DNA of 64,000 nt from positions 7,316,501 through 7,380,500 of the forward strand of contig NZ_CP109796.1 of the NCBI RefSeq assembly GCF_038725785.1, written 5' to 3'. Made by a program: the position numbers and the translations under genes. Shown one piece after another: positions 52,714 through 62,305 of the stretch (the first letter of the stretch is position 1; each line of letters opens with the position of its first letter). This DNA comes from Termitidicoccus mucosus. GTDB lineage: Bacteria > Verrucomicrobiota > Verrucomicrobiia > Opitutales > Opitutaceae. The notes beneath the pieces were generated by a model. The model worked only from the letters and a program-made list of their open reading frames with translations, was not told the DNA's origin and did no database searches.

Positions 52714-52744
52714 AAACTTAAACTTCCAACTTAAACTTAAACTT
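52714..52744. repeat. AAACTT short-period tandem array
   Basis: AAACTTAAACTTCCAACTT then AAACTTAAACTT is a direct array of 6-nt units without a complementary arm nearby. It resembles a single arm of the word-type hairpins elsewhere in the window, and lies 32 bp before the oxidoreductase start. Confidence 0.6.
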
Positions 52745-52776
52745 GTTTGGTTCGTCTCCCCGCCCATCCCCTCACC

Positions 52777-54147
52777 ATGAAAAAAGCATGTTTGCCGTCC
52801 CTCCATTCACGCAGGAATTTTCTTAAAAAAGCCGGGCTTGCGTCCGCGGCCTCGCTGCTGCTGCCGCGCGGGCTTTTCGGCCAGGCGCCCGCCACGCCGC
52901 CCAACTCGCGCATCAACATCGGGGTCATCGGCCTCGGCAAACAGGCGACGGGGCACATCACGACCTTCGCGAATGACGAGCGCTGCCGCGTCGCCGCGAT
53001 CTGCGACGTGGACGACGAGCGCCTCGCCTACGAGAAGGCCCGGATCACGCGGCTGGCCGGGCAGCGCGGCGAAAAGGCGGACGTGGCCTGTTACAAGGAC
53101 TTCCGCGAGTTGCTGGCCGATCCGTCCATCGACGCCGTCGTCATCGTGACACCCGACCACTGGCATGCCATCCAGGCGATTCTCGCGGCGCGCGCGGGCA
53201 AGGCCGTGTATTGCGAGAAGCCGATGACCTTCACCATCGAGGAAGGACAGCGCGTGGTGGACGCGGTGCGCGCGAGCGGCGTGGTTTTCCAGACCGGCTC
53301 CCAGCAGCGCAGCGACTCCGGCTTCCGCCGCGCCGTGCAACTCGCCCGCGCCGGGCTGCTCGGGGAAATCAAGGAGGTCTGGTGCAATTTCGGACGGAAG
53401 TATCCGGTCATCTACAACTGGCCCGCCGAGGAGGTGCCGCAGGGCATGGATTGGGAAATGTGGGTGGGGCCGGCGGTGATGCGGCCCTACACGTCGCATT
53501 TCCTGCCGCGCATGATGGGCGGCGACCCGCCGCGCCCCTACGGCCACGAGTGGGGCGAATGGCGCTGGCATCTCGAATACGGCAACGGCCTGCAAGCCGA
53601 CTGGGGCGCGCACCATCTCGACATCGCGTTGTGGGGCCTGAACGCCGACGGGCGCGGCCCGAAATACGTGGAGGTTTTCGAGAGCAAAAATCCCGCCATC
53701 CCCTCGGACAACCGCCACATCTCCTACACCTTCGCCAACGGCGCGAAGGTCGTTTACGGCTGCCCCGACGACGTGAAACGCGAGTCCGGCGGCGCGACGA
53801 TGGTGAGCTTTGTCGGCACCGAGGCGACCGCCTCGGCCGCGCGCGGCGGCAAGTTCTGGGTGAACAAACCGTCGCTGCGCAATGTTCGCTTCGGCGACGA
53901 GGACAGCCCGGTTTATGTGTCCGACGACCACCGCTCGAATTTCATCGACGCGGTGCTCACGGGCCGTCCGACGATCTGCCCGGCCGAGATCGGCCAGTCG
54001 AGCTGCAACATGTGCCTGGTCGGCAACATCGCGCACCTGCTCGGGCGCAGCCTCGAATGGGACTGGCGCACGCGCACCTTCGTCGGCGACGAGGTCGCCA
54101 ACCAGTATCTCTGGCGCGAAAACCGCGGCGAGTGGGCGAAGGTTTAG
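52777..54147 (+). CDS. Gfo/Idh/MocA family oxidoreductase with Tat signal
   Basis: This 456-residue NAD(P)-dependent sugar oxidoreductase carries a twin-arginine signal (SRRNFLKKAGLASAASLLLP), so it is exported folded with cofactor. The Rossmann motif is INIGVIGLGKQATGH. The conserved lysine-proline motif is VYCEKPMTF, preceded by IVTPDHWHAIQA. The C-terminal domain contains EWRWHLEYGNGLQADWGAHH, with the usual GAHHLDIALWGL stretch. Members oxidise or reduce sugars, inositols or sugar acids; the substrate here is unknown. The ATG at 52777 is chosen at the signal. A ThuA-domain gene starts 96 bp downstream; these two families are often found together in Verrucomicrobiota and Planctomycetota. 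Confidence 0.92.
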   Translation: MKKACLPSLHSRRNFLKKAGLASAASLLLPRGLFGQAPATPPNSRINIGVIGLGKQATGHITTFANDERCRVAAICDVDDERLAYEKARITRLAGQRGEKADVACYKDFRELLADPSIDAVVIVTPDHWHAIQAILAARAGKAVYCEKPMTFTIEEGQRVVDAVRASGVVFQTGSQQRSDSGFRRAVQLARAGLLGEIKEVWCNFGRKYPVIYNWPAEEVPQGMDWEMWVGPAVMRPYTSHFLPRMMGGDPPRPYGHEWGEWRWHLEYGNGLQADWGAHHLDIALWGLNADGRGPKYVEVFESKNPAIPSDNRHISYTFANGAKVVYGCPDDVKRESGGATMVSFVGTEATASAARGGKFWVNKPSLRNVRFGDEDSPVYVSDDHRSNFIDAVLTGRPTICPAEIGQSSCNMCLVGNIAHLLGRSLEWDWRTRTFVGDEVANQYLWRENRGEWAKV

Positions 54148-54151
54148 GAGG

Positions 54152-54180
54152 AATTAATAATTACAATTAATAATTAATGA
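54152..54180. repeat. AT-rich TTAATAATTA short-period array
   Basis: AATTAATAATTACAATTAAT then AATTAATGA lies directly after the oxidoreductase stop. It is nearly self-complementary and may be a weak transcription-end or spacer element. Confidence 0.5.
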
Positions 54181-54243
54181 TTCGGACCAAGGCCGCCGGC
54201 GCCATGATGATTAATTTATAATACATTGCTCGATTTCAATCAT

Positions 54244-56694
54244 ATGAAAAAACTCCCCGCTCTTTGTTTTGTAATCTCTATTATATTTTCCACGGCGCTG
54301 TCCGCGCAGGGCTGGTATCCTTACAAGGACGACCCGGTGCTCACGGACAGGCAGAAGGCGGAACTCGACGCGGCGATGCCCGCGCGGGCGTCCGTCGCGC
54401 CGGCAAAAAAACGCCGGGTGCTCGTGTTTTCCCGCACGAGCGATTTCCGCCATTACCAAGGCATCGTGGTGGCAAAATATGTGATTGAAAAAACCGGGGC
54501 GCAGACCGGCGCGTGGGAGACCGTCGTCAGCGACGACCTCGCCAACTTCGAGCCCGCCGCGCTGCGCCGCTTCGACTGCGTGGTGATGAACAACACGACG
54601 GGACGCCCGTTTGCCGAACCGCAGCCGGAATTGAAAAAAATGCCCGCCGAGAAACAGGCGGAAATACTGGCCCGCGACGCGCGCCTGCGCGAAAACCTGC
54701 TCGCCTACGTCCGCGAGGGCGGCGCGGTCTTCGGCATCCACGCCGGCGGCGACACCTACCGCAACCGCAATGCCGGCGAATATTTCGCCGGGTATGTCGA
54801 TATGATCGGGGGTAACTTCGTCGGCCATCCGTGGACGGCGCGCGAAACGAGCGTCGTGGTGGTGGAGGACCCCGTTTCGCCCGTCACGCGCGGCCTCTGG
54901 CCCGCCGGTGAGTTTACGGCGCGAAACGAAATGTATATGTTCGGCGACGCGTTCGACCGGAACAAGCTCCGCGTGCTCATGGCGCTCGACCTCGCCCGCT
55001 GCGCGCCGCGCCCGAACGCCCGCGCCGATGGCGATTGCGCCCTGGTCTGGATCAAAAATTACGGCAAGGGGCGCGTCGCCTACAGCGCGTTCGGCCACGA
55101 CATCGCCCTGTATCTCATGCCGGAAATCCAGGAATTGCACACGCGCCTGCTCCAGTTCGCCTGCGGCGACCTTGCCGCCGACACGACTTCGATTCCGAAG
55201 CCGAAACCGCCCGCGCGTCCCGCGTTTATCACGGATGAGAAACCGTTTTTCCCCGCGCCGACCGAGGCGCAAATTTGCGCGCTGGAAAACTGCGATTACG
55301 GGCCGGCGGACAAGGACGCCATCGACACGCTGGTGTTCGCGACGTATGGGCACAACGGCGACGCGGCGTTTTGCGCGGCGATGGAGGATTTTCTTCTGCG
55401 CGAGCTGGAGTCGGGCCGCGGCACATCCCGCTACCGCACGCTGCTCGCCCATCTCGTCGAGGCGGTCGGCGTGCAAAAACAGGCGGAGCGTCTTGGCGCG
55501 CTTGCAAAGGCCGAGAAGGACGAGGCCGTGCGCTCGCATCTGGCCGAGGCCGCGGCGCATTGGAAACGCGTCCCGTCCGGAAAGGACAAGGACCGTGCGA
55601 TTCCGTCCGCGATGCCGGACAACGCGCGCGAGCTGGGCAATGTCATCGGCTGGCTCGCCGCCAACGTCTGGGCGCCGCTGCCGGGCTGGCTCACCTTTGA
55701 CGCGCTCGACGACACGATGAAGCCGCGGCTCGCCTACGCGCTGGCCGAGCGCAACGAAGACATTGGCAGCGTGAAAAAACTCGCCCCGAAAACGCCGGAA
55801 CTCGCGCTCGCGATAGGCTACGCGGTGTGGAAACGCGGCGGCGCCGCGGGCGACCTCTCGCGCCTGCTGTCCTTCGCCCCGCTGCTCGACAAAAAACAGG
55901 CCGCGCAGATGGCGGTTTATCTTGCGTCCTCGGCGGTGCCGGGCCGCGCCGACCTGTATGCGGCGGCGCTGGGCGCGGGAAACCCGGACGAGGCCGCGCT
56001 CGCCGGGGCGGCGCTGGCGCTGATGGACCTGTCGGACTTTTCCAAAAAATTCCTCGCCGGCTACGACAACGCGCCGGCGGACGAAAAACGCGCCATGCTG
56101 AAAGTCTGCGAGTCGCTCGCTGACGACACTGTTTTCGCGGAGCTCATGCGCCGGCTGCCCGGCGAAAAGGACGCCGCGCTGCGCGGCGCGATGCAGCGCG
56201 CGCTGACGCGCATCTCGCAGGCGCTTTTCACCGCGCCGATGTTCAACGCGACGACCGCCGCCTATGAGAAAAGCGACGCCGCCATCCGCGCGTTCTGCCT
56301 GCGCTTCGCCGTGCTGCAAGGCGACGCGGACGCGGTCCGCTTCTGCCAGCGCGCCTTTGACGACGGCTTGAGAAGCGACGCCATCCGCACGCTGGGCGGC
56401 TGGAAAAACCAGACCGCGTTCGACGCGCTGCTCGCGATGGCGAAGGCTTCGGCCGACGGGCGCGACAAGATGCTCGCGCAGGTTTCGCTCGCCAATGTGA
56501 TGAGCCGCGCCGGCGTGCGCGCGGACGTGCTGGAGTATGTGCTGAAAAACGCCGTCCGCCCGGAGGAAAAGGACGTGGCGCTGAAAGCCGCCGCGGATTT
56601 TCCGGACAAAAAGATCGCCGACTGGCTGGCCGCCAACGGCTACGACAAACAGGCGGAGACCGTGCGCGAGAACCTGAAGAAAAAGAAGAAGTGA
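54244..56694 (+). CDS. ThuA-domain secreted protein with alpha-helical repeat C-terminus
   Basis: This 816-residue protein has a signal peptide (KLPALCFVISIIFSTALSAQ). Residues about 55-310 form a ThuA (trehalose-utilisation-like, glutamine-amidotransferase-fold) domain: RVLVFSRTSDFRHYQGIVVA, FDCVVMNNTTGRPF, EGGAVFGIHAGGDTYRNRN, MIGGNFVGHPW and KGRVAYSAFGHDIALYL. From about 345 the protein is helical, rich in Ala/Asp/Lys, with HEAT-like repeats (e.g. DKMLAQVSLANVMSRAGVRA), ending ENLKKKKK. ThuA proteins are linked to sugar metabolism, but no reaction is firmly assigned. It lies 96 bp after the oxidoreductase gene and probably shares its transcript. Confidence 0.88.
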   Translation: MKKLPALCFVISIIFSTALSAQGWYPYKDDPVLTDRQKAELDAAMPARASVAPAKKRRVLVFSRTSDFRHYQGIVVAKYVIEKTGAQTGAWETVVSDDLANFEPAALRRFDCVVMNNTTGRPFAEPQPELKKMPAEKQAEILARDARLRENLLAYVREGGAVFGIHAGGDTYRNRNAGEYFAGYVDMIGGNFVGHPWTARETSVVVVEDPVSPVTRGLWPAGEFTARNEMYMFGDAFDRNKLRVLMALDLARCAPRPNARADGDCALVWIKNYGKGRVAYSAFGHDIALYLMPEIQELHTRLLQFACGDLAADTTSIPKPKPPARPAFITDEKPFFPAPTEAQICALENCDYGPADKDAIDTLVFATYGHNGDAAFCAAMEDFLLRELESGRGTSRYRTLLAHLVEAVGVQKQAERLGALAKAEKDEAVRSHLAEAAAHWKRVPSGKDKDRAIPSAMPDNARELGNVIGWLAANVWAPLPGWLTFDALDDTMKPRLAYALAERNEDIGSVKKLAPKTPELALAIGYAVWKRGGAAGDLSRLLSFAPLLDKKQAAQMAVYLASSAVPGRADLYAAALGAGNPDEAALAGAALALMDLSDFSKKFLAGYDNAPADEKRAMLKVCESLADDTVFAELMRRLPGEKDAALRGAMQRALTRISQALFTAPMFNATTAAYEKSDAAIRAFCLRFAVLQGDADAVRFCQRAFDDGLRSDAIRTLGGWKNQTAFDALLAMAKASADGRDKMLAQVSLANVMSRAGVRADVLEYVLKNAVRPEEKDVALKAAADFPDKKIADWLAANGYDKQAETVRENLKKKKK

Positions 56695-56790
56695 ACTGCT
56701 GACCGGGGCCGGCGCGTTTTCCTTGGATGACACTGGCCCGGAGGGCTTCGGCATCACTCACCACCGTGAATTTGCGTGGCGCGCGGAGCG

Positions 56791-56913
56791 CCGTGTGCCG
56801 GCGGGGACGCCGGCGCTCCCAGTCGCTGGCGCGTTTTCGGACGGGCCACGGCTGCGGTGCGGGCGGTCACGCGCGTGAGCGACTGGGAGCGCCGGCATCC
56901 TGCCGGCACACGG
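56791..56913. repeat. Long GC-rich inverted repeat (GTGCCGGCGGGGACGCCGG type)
   Basis: Arms 56791-56827 and 56878-56913 share CCGTGTGCCGGC and GCCGGCGCTCCCAGTCGCT in inverted orientation, with one indel and a mismatch between. The left flank (TTTGCGTGGCGCGCGGAGCG) resembles the loop of the element at 63841. It fills much of the 355-bp gene-free gap 56695-57049. Confidence 0.8.
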
Positions 56914-57049
56914 CAGCCCGGAAAGACGGCGCTGGCGGGCTCGCCTCCGCTTCGCTCCGGGACCGCGCCTCCGGTGCGACCATTTCCACGCTGTCGCGCT
57001 CCGTGCCACCGCATTCCAAAGGGTGACAGGCGGCGGCGAAGAGTGCCGC

Positions 57050-59101
57050 TTACCAGAAGGCCCGGCGCAGGCGCAGCGGTTCGTAGAGGGCGGGATTAAT
57101 TTCGGTGAGGAAACGGCTGGCCGTTAGCAGCATGCCGCCGGGACCGGCCTTGGTCGCGACCTTGGGATAGCAGAGGTAGAGTTCGTTTTTGGCGCGCGTG
57201 ACGGCGACATAAAAGAGGCGGCGCTCCTCCTCGACATCGCCGGCTTCGATGGCGCGGCGTCCGGGGAACTGGCCGTCGGCCAGGCCGATCACGAACACCA
57301 CGTCGTATTCGAGCCCCTTGGCCTGGTGCACGGTCGTGAGTTTCACGGCCTCGGCATCGGGATCGACCTGGCGGTCGCTGGTCTCTCCGTTGAGCAGGAC
57401 GATTTGCGCGAGAAAATCCTGGATGGTCTCGAAGCGGGCGGCGAAGCCGGCGAGCGCCTTGAGTTCGTCGAGGCGCTCGATGTAGTCGGCGAACGCGCCG
57501 CGAAGGTAGTCGCCATACCAGCCGTCGATGGCGATTTCGATGGTCCTGGCGGGGCCGGCGGTGCGCATGGTCTCGGCGACCTCGGAGAGCGAGTCGCAGA
57601 AACTCGGCCAGTCGGCGCGGGCGTCCTTGGCGACCTTGGTGAGCACGTCGTCGGTGTGAAGCGCGTCGATGAAATCCTTGCGCAGGAGGGCGGCGTGCTC
57701 GCGGGCGGCGGCGTGGATTTTCTGCGCGCCTTTTTCGCCGACTTTCGGAAGCAGGCAGGCGATGCGCTGCCAGGACATTTCGTTGCCGGGATTGTAAACA
57801 AAGGTGACGAGGGCGACGATGTCCTTGATGTGCTGGCGGTCGAAAAACTTCACGCCGCTGGTGATATGGTAGGGGATGGCGGCGCGGGAGAGGACGAGCT
57901 GCATTTCCATGGCGATGAAATGCGAGCGGTAGAGGATGGCGATCTGGCCGGGCGAGACGCCTTCGTCCTCGATGAGGGCGCGGATGCGTTTGCGCACAAA
58001 CTCGGCCTGCTCGCGGTCGTCGATCGTCTCGACGACCATGGGTTTTTGCGAGTGGGCGCGGGCGGCGCGGAGTTCCTTGTCGAAGTGGCGGCCCTTGGGC
58101 TGGGCCTCGAGGACGCCGTTGGCGAGGTCGAGGATTTCGGGAGTGGAGCGGTAGTTGGTCTCGATGCGGTGGATGACGGTGCCGGGATGGCGCTCGGGAA
58201 ACGTCATGATGTTTTCGAAATCGGCGCCGCGCCATGAATAGATGCACTGGGCGTCGTCGCCGACGGCCATCACGCGGTGGTGCTGCGCGATGCGGTCGAT
58301 GATCTGGGACTGGAGCGTGTTGGTGTCCTGGTATTCATCGACGAGGAGGTGGCGGAAGCGGTGCGCGAAATACTCGGCGATGTTGGGCGCTTTTTCGAGG
58401 AGCTCGAGCCAGCCGGTGAGGAGGTCGTCGTAGTCGCAGACGTTCTGGGCGCGCTTCTTTTCGGCATAGGCGGCGGCGAAGGGCTGGATGGCGTATTTGA
58501 TTTCCGAATACTGGGGGAACTGTTTCTCGACGGTGTCGGGAATGGACTGCCGGGTGTTGCGGGCGAGCGAGATGATGCTGAAGAGCGGGCCGGGGCGCGG
58601 GTTGGTCTTGTCCTTGAAAAAGGCCTTGTCCTCGGTGTCCACGGTCTGCTTGAGGAGCGTCTCGGATTCGTCGGCGTCGAGGATGGTGAAATTTTTCGGG
58701 AGGCCGATTTCCTCGCCGAACATGCGGAGCGCGCGGTGCCCGATGGAGTGAAAAGTGCCGCCCCAGAAGCGGCGCGGCTCGACGCCGGTGAGCTCCTCGA
58801 CGCGGTGGAGCATTTCCTTGGCGGCCTTGTTGGTGAAGGTGAGCAGGAGGATGTCGCCGGGGCGGACGCCTTGCGAGAGCAGGTAGGCGACGCGGTAGGT
58901 GAGGGTGCGGGTCTTGCCGGAGCCGGCGCCGGCGAGGACGAGGAGCGGGCCGGGCTCGGCGGTGACGGCGGCGTATTGCTCGTCATTGAGCGCGGCGCGG
59001 AAGTCGATGGCGGGGATGCCGGCGGGCGGCGGCGGCGTGGCCGGCGCGAAGGGCTGCGCGGCGGACGGGAGCGGGTCGTTGGTTTCGAAGGGGGAATCCA
59101 T
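57050..59101 (-). CDS. UvrD/PcrA/Rep-type superfamily 1A DNA helicase
   Basis: This 683-residue ATP-dependent 3'-5' helicase has the superfamily motifs in order: Q-motif region LNDEQYAAVTAE, Walker A LAGAGSGKTRTL, motif Ia LTFTNKAAKEM, motif II VDEYQDTN, motif III VGDDAQCIYSWRGA, motif IV ETNYRS, motif V LTTVHQAKGLEYDVVFV and motif VI RRLFYVAVTRAKNELYL. It would act in nucleotide-excision or mismatch repair and replication-fork restart. Length is slightly short of PcrA/UvrD (about 720), with little after motif VI. A proline/alanine-rich N-terminal stretch (residues 10-32) precedes the core. It lies 136 bp downstream of the LolA-like gene; the gap holds a weak hairpin. Confidence 0.94.
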   Translation of the reverse strand: MDSPFETNDPLPSAAQPFAPATPPPPAGIPAIDFRAALNDEQYAAVTAEPGPLLVLAGAGSGKTRTLTYRVAYLLSQGVRPGDILLLTFTNKAAKEMLHRVEELTGVEPRRFWGGTFHSIGHRALRMFGEEIGLPKNFTILDADESETLLKQTVDTEDKAFFKDKTNPRPGPLFSIISLARNTRQSIPDTVEKQFPQYSEIKYAIQPFAAAYAEKKRAQNVCDYDDLLTGWLELLEKAPNIAEYFAHRFRHLLVDEYQDTNTLQSQIIDRIAQHHRVMAVGDDAQCIYSWRGADFENIMTFPERHPGTVIHRIETNYRSTPEILDLANGVLEAQPKGRHFDKELRAARAHSQKPMVVETIDDREQAEFVRKRIRALIEDEGVSPGQIAILYRSHFIAMEMQLVLSRAAIPYHITSGVKFFDRQHIKDIVALVTFVYNPGNEMSWQRIACLLPKVGEKGAQKIHAAAREHAALLRKDFIDALHTDDVLTKVAKDARADWPSFCDSLSEVAETMRTAGPARTIEIAIDGWYGDYLRGAFADYIERLDELKALAGFAARFETIQDFLAQIVLLNGETSDRQVDPDAEAVKLTTVHQAKGLEYDVVFVIGLADGQFPGRRAIEAGDVEEERRLFYVAVTRAKNELYLCYPKVATKAGPGGMLLTASRFLTEINPALYEPLRLRRAFW

Positions 59102-59148
59102 TGTGTGAGCCGGGGAGGTTCGTGGATTCGGCGGGGTTTGTGAATCGT

Positions 59149-59218
59149 AATCGTTCTCGCCGGGCGCGCGTTGCCTTGTCGGAAAACAGAGAGAACGAGC
59201 AAGAGAACAAGAACGATT
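59149..59218. repeat. Weak GAACGAG-word inverted repeat
   Basis: AATCGTTCT (59149-59157) pairs with AGAACGATT (59210-59218). The right arm is a short-period purine-rich array (GAGAACGAGCAAGAGAACAA). It lies between the LolA-like gene stop and the helicase start. Confidence 0.55.
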
Positions 59219-59237
59219 GAGTGGGGGAGGGGGGAGC

Positions 59238-60128
59238 TCACATCCGCGTCAGGCGTTCGCGCGCGGGCGGCGGGATGGCCTGCGCGAGCGTTTCCGGAGA
59301 GAAAATTCCGGGGGGCAGGTCGAGTCCGGCGGCGGCGGCGGTGAGGTCGAAGCGGGTCTTGTCGCGTGTCTCGTCGTTGCGGAAGTCGATTTCTTTCATC
59401 AGCCACTGCTCGTCCACTTTCTTGAACGAGCCGAGCTGCATGGTTTTCAGGACGCGGCCGTCCTCGCCGATGACCTGAAAGCGCATCATCGCGTGATAAG
59501 CGGAATCGACAAACATGCGCACGCCCGTGATCGCCGGGTTTTGCGCGGCGATGGTCTCGGGCGGATACATCAAAAACGTCTGCATCGGCCGGTCGCCCTG
59601 GCGGGTGACGCCTTCGTAAACGAAATCGTCCCAGAAGATGAACGGCATTTGCAGATCAAACGGCGTCAGTTCCGTGCCGCCGAGCGGGGCAAACATGGCC
59701 GACGCATCCAGGCGCGCCGTCATGCCCGGCTCCTCCCCGTGCCAGTTCCAGATCGCGCTGGCCGGGCCGTTTTGCACGAGCAGGCGCTGAGCCGCGCCCT
59801 CCGGCGAGAGCTGGAGTTCGATGCGGGAGACCGGGCCGTTCGGGTTGCGCCCGCCCCAGGCGCGGCAGGGAATGCGTTTTTCCGCGCCGCGCCGCGGCAT
59901 CACGCGCAGGTCGAATTCGAGGTAATAATCCTTTTCGATCCCGCGCTGGCGAAAATCTTCAAGAATACCGCGGCCCTTTGCCTGGTCGGGCGGCGCGAGC
60001 TGCACGTAATGGGGTTGCGGGCGATAGCGTTTCGACTGCGCCGCAAGCGGTCCGGCCGTCGCGCCCAGAAAAAAAACAAGGCAGGCGATTCGTGCCGCCT
60101 GCCTGATGAAAAATGCGTTCGCGCTCAT
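59238..60128 (-). CDS. Exported LolA-like (outer-membrane lipoprotein-sorting-like) protein
   Basis: This 296-residue protein has a signal peptide (ARIACLVFFLGATAGPLAAQ). The rest is beta-rich and resembles the LolA/LppX-like group annotated as outer-membrane lipoprotein-sorting proteins. Useful stretches are KDYYLEFDLRVMPRRGAEKR, GPVSRIELQLSPEG, QMPFIFWDDFVYEGVTRQGD and GEDGRVLKTMQLGSFKKVDE, then WLMKEIDFRNDETRDKTRFD. The family assignment rests on these pattern similarities and is moderate. It lies 43 bp downstream of secG, consistent with a role in envelope export. Confidence 0.6.
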   Translation of the reverse strand: MSANAFFIRQAARIACLVFFLGATAGPLAAQSKRYRPQPHYVQLAPPDQAKGRGILEDFRQRGIEKDYYLEFDLRVMPRRGAEKRIPCRAWGGRNPNGPVSRIELQLSPEGAAQRLLVQNGPASAIWNWHGEEPGMTARLDASAMFAPLGGTELTPFDLQMPFIFWDDFVYEGVTRQGDRPMQTFLMYPPETIAAQNPAITGVRMFVDSAYHAMMRFQVIGEDGRVLKTMQLGSFKKVDEQWLMKEIDFRNDETRDKTRFDLTAAAAGLDLPPGIFSPETLAQAIPPPARERLTRM

Positions 60129-60171
60129 CGCCCGGTAAAGAAGTGCCGGAGGTGCCGCCGGTCGCGGTCGT

Positions 60172-60573
60172 TTACGACGCGGGAGCGGGGGCCGTGGCCG
60201 CGGGAGCTGTGTCCTGGGCGGGAGCCGTCTCGTTGGCGGGGACGGGCGCGGGTGTCGTGTCAGGGGCCGGAGTTGCGGGGGCGGCGGGCGCCGGGATATC
60301 GGGCAGGGCCGTGGCCGCGCGGTGGTGGCTGTGCGTGTAAATGTGCCCGAGATAAAGGAGAAAGGCCAACACGAAGAAGATGATCGCCGTGGTGCGCGTC
60401 GCGCTGGTGAGCACATTGCCGGTCTCGGCGCCGAAGGCCGCCTCGGCCGCGCCGCCGCCGAGGGTCGCGCCCATGCCGCCGTCGGTCTTCGCCTTCTGCA
60501 TGAGGATGATGAGGACGAGGAAGAGGGAGACGATAACAAGAATGAAAGTGCCGATGCCGATGAGGATGTTCAT
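60172..60573 (-). CDS. secG: Preprotein translocase subunit SecG
   Basis: This 133-residue inner-membrane protein has the SecG layout: a first membrane helix ([20 protein letters not shown]), the conserved cytoplasmic loop [20 protein letters not shown] (consensus QxxKxxGLG followed by small residues), and a second helix ([20 protein letters not shown]). An unusual Ala/Pro/Thr-rich periplasmic tail follows (about 90-133, [18 protein letters not shown]). SecG assists SecYE during export. The ATG at 60573 is chosen over 60588 because it precedes the helix directly. It is divergent from ffh across 182 bp, pairing two protein-targeting genes. Confidence 0.93.
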   Translation of the reverse strand: MNILIGIGTFILVIVSLFLVLIILMQKAKTDGGMGATLGGGAAEAAFGAETGNVLTSATRTTAIIFFVLAFLLYLGHIYTHSHHRAATALPDIPAPAAPATPAPDTTPAPVPANETAPAQDTAPAATAPAPAS

Positions 60574-60755
60574 TTGGAAAACGGACAAAACAGCATTCCC
60601 CGCCTGATGATGTCAACAATCACTTGCAGGCTTGGCGGAACGGGGCCGGTCGCACAATGGGTAGCGGGGGCGCGGCGGGAAACCGCCATTCCGCCCATGC
60701 CGCCAAACGAAAAGCTGGCCATTTTCCCGTTCCGGCATTCATTGTTTCCCTGCAC

Positions 60756-62102
60756 ATGTTCGAATCCCTTACAGACAAACTGGGCCAGGCACTCCGCAAT
60801 CTCCGCGGCGTCGGCAGGCTCTCCGAAGAAAACATGGAGGATGCGCTCAAGGAAGTGCGCACCGCGCTCCTTTCCGCCGATGTCCATTTCAAAGTCGCCC
60901 GCGAATTCGTTGACCGCGTAAAAACGCAGTGCGTCGGCCAGGATGTCCTCAAGGGCGTCTCCCCCGGCCAGCAGATCGTCAAGATCATCCACGACGAACT
61001 CGTCCGCCTCCTCGGCGAAGGCAGCACCGAGCTTTCCGCCGCGCGCCCGTTGCGCGTCCTCATGGTCGGCCTGCATGGCTCCGGAAAAACCACCTCGGCC
61101 GCGAAGCTGGGCAAGCTCCTCAAAAAACGCGGTTACAAGCCCTTCGTCGTCGGCTGCGACATCTACCGTCCCGCCGCCATCGACCAGCTCGAAATCCTCG
61201 CAAAACAGGAGGAGCTCGGCTTCTACGCCGACCGCGCCTCGAAGGATGTCCCCGCCATCGGGGCCGCCGCGCTCGACGCCGCCCGCGCCGCTGCCGCCGA
61301 CGCGATCATCTTCGACACCGCCGGACGCCTCCAGATCGACGCCGACCTCATTGAGGAAGTCAAAAAACTCCGCGCCCGCGTCAATCCCGACGAAGTCTTC
61401 CTCGTCGCCGACGGCGCGCTCGGCCAGGAGGCCGTCAACGTCGCCAAAACCTTTCACGACGCCCTCGCGCTTACCGGCCTCGTCCTCACCAAGCTCGATG
61501 GCGACGCCCGCGGCGGCGCGGCCCTCTCGATCAAGACCATCACCGGCGTCCCCATCAAATTCGTCGGCACCGGCGAAAAGACGGCCGACTTCGAGACGTT
61601 TCATCCCGACCGCCTCGCCTCGCGCATCCTCGGCATGGGCGATGTCGTGTCCCTGGTCGAAAAGGCGCAGGAGAACATCGACCAGGCGGAGGCCGAGCGC
61701 ATGGCGGAAAAGCTCCGCAAAGCCGACTTCAACCTGGAGGACTTCCTCGCCCAGATGCGTCAGGTCAAGAAACTCGGTTCCATGGAAAGCGTCCTCGGGA
61801 TGCTTCCCGGCATGAACGGCGTGAAGCTCGACGCCTCCGCAGAGAAATCCATGGCCCGCACCGAGGCCATCATCCTCTCGATGACCACCCAGGAACGCCG
61901 CAAGCCCGAAATCCTGAATGGCAACCGCCGCCTCCGCATCGCCAACGGGGCGGGGGTGAAAATCGCCGAGGTGAACCAGCTCCTCAAGCAATTCCAGCAA
62001 ATGCAAAAAATGATGCGCATGCTGAAGGGCAAAGGCGGCCGCAAAATGATGCGCCAGATGGAAGCCATGCAGTCGCAAGGTGGCGGGATGCCGCGCATGT
62101 GA
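60756..62102 (+). CDS. ffh: Signal recognition particle protein Ffh
   Basis: This 448-residue SRP GTPase delivers nascent membrane proteins to FtsY and SecYEG. The N domain starts [20 protein letters not shown]. GTPase motifs are G1 [14 protein letters not shown], the insertion/IBD region [15 protein letters not shown]3 [10 protein letters not shown] and G4 [10 protein letters not shown]. The M domain (about 325-448) holds the hydrophobic groove and the RNA-binding region ([20 protein letters not shown]). It ends in a Met-rich segment [20 protein letters not shown]. The start ATG is set by the conserved N domain. No 4.5S RNA gene was recognised nearby. A hairpin follows the stop by about 45 bp. 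Confidence 0.97.
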   Translation: MFESLTDKLGQALRNLRGVGRLSEENMEDALKEVRTALLSADVHFKVAREFVDRVKTQCVGQDVLKGVSPGQQIVKIIHDELVRLLGEGSTELSAARPLRVLMVGLHGSGKTTSAAKLGKLLKKRGYKPFVVGCDIYRPAAIDQLEILAKQEELGFYADRASKDVPAIGAAALDAARAAAADAIIFDTAGRLQIDADLIEEVKKLRARVNPDEVFLVADGALGQEAVNVAKTFHDALALTGLVLTKLDGDARGGAALSIKTITGVPIKFVGTGEKTADFETFHPDRLASRILGMGDVVSLVEKAQENIDQAEAERMAEKLRKADFNLEDFLAQMRQVKKLGSMESVLGMLPGMNGVKLDASAEKSMARTEAIILSMTTQERRKPEILNGNRRLRIANGAGVKIAEVNQLLKQFQQMQKMMRMLKGKGGRKMMRQMEAMQSQGGGMPRM

Positions 62103-62143
62103 TTGCCCTCCCGCAATGAATTTAACCGGCCAGGCGCGCTCCC

Positions 62144-62272
62144 TTCTTTCCTCTTTATTCTTTATCTTTATTCTTTCTCTCTCTCCCCAGCCTCGCGCCG
62201 GGGAATGGATGAAAGTGAAAGATAAAGAATAAAGAGGAAAGAGAACAAAAGGGAGGGCGAGAACACGAACGA
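62144..62272. repeat. CTCTTTCTTC-family inverted repeat, copy 3
   Basis: CTTTCCTCTTTATTCTTTAT plus C (62146-62166) pairs perfectly with 62221-62241. Both arms extend as further pyrimidine or purine words around a GC-rich loop (CCTCGCGCCGGGG). It lacks the ACTCAAAG ends of copies 2 and 4. It lies between ffh and the DUF5069 gene. Confidence 0.8.
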
Positions 62273-62305
62273 TTTAATCCACTATATTAATCCGTCATAA
62301 TCACC

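Noticed and set aside
52714-52744. Possible CRISPR-like or iteron array of AAACTT units
   Set aside because: Units are 6 nt with no spacers, too few and too short for CRISPR. No replication gene is near, so it is listed only as a short-period repeat.
62103-62305. Possible 4.5S RNA gene next to ffh
   Set aside because: The region forms a hairpin, but its arms are the simple CTCTTTCTTC-type repeat seen elsewhere. The conserved SRP RNA tetraloop helix was not found.
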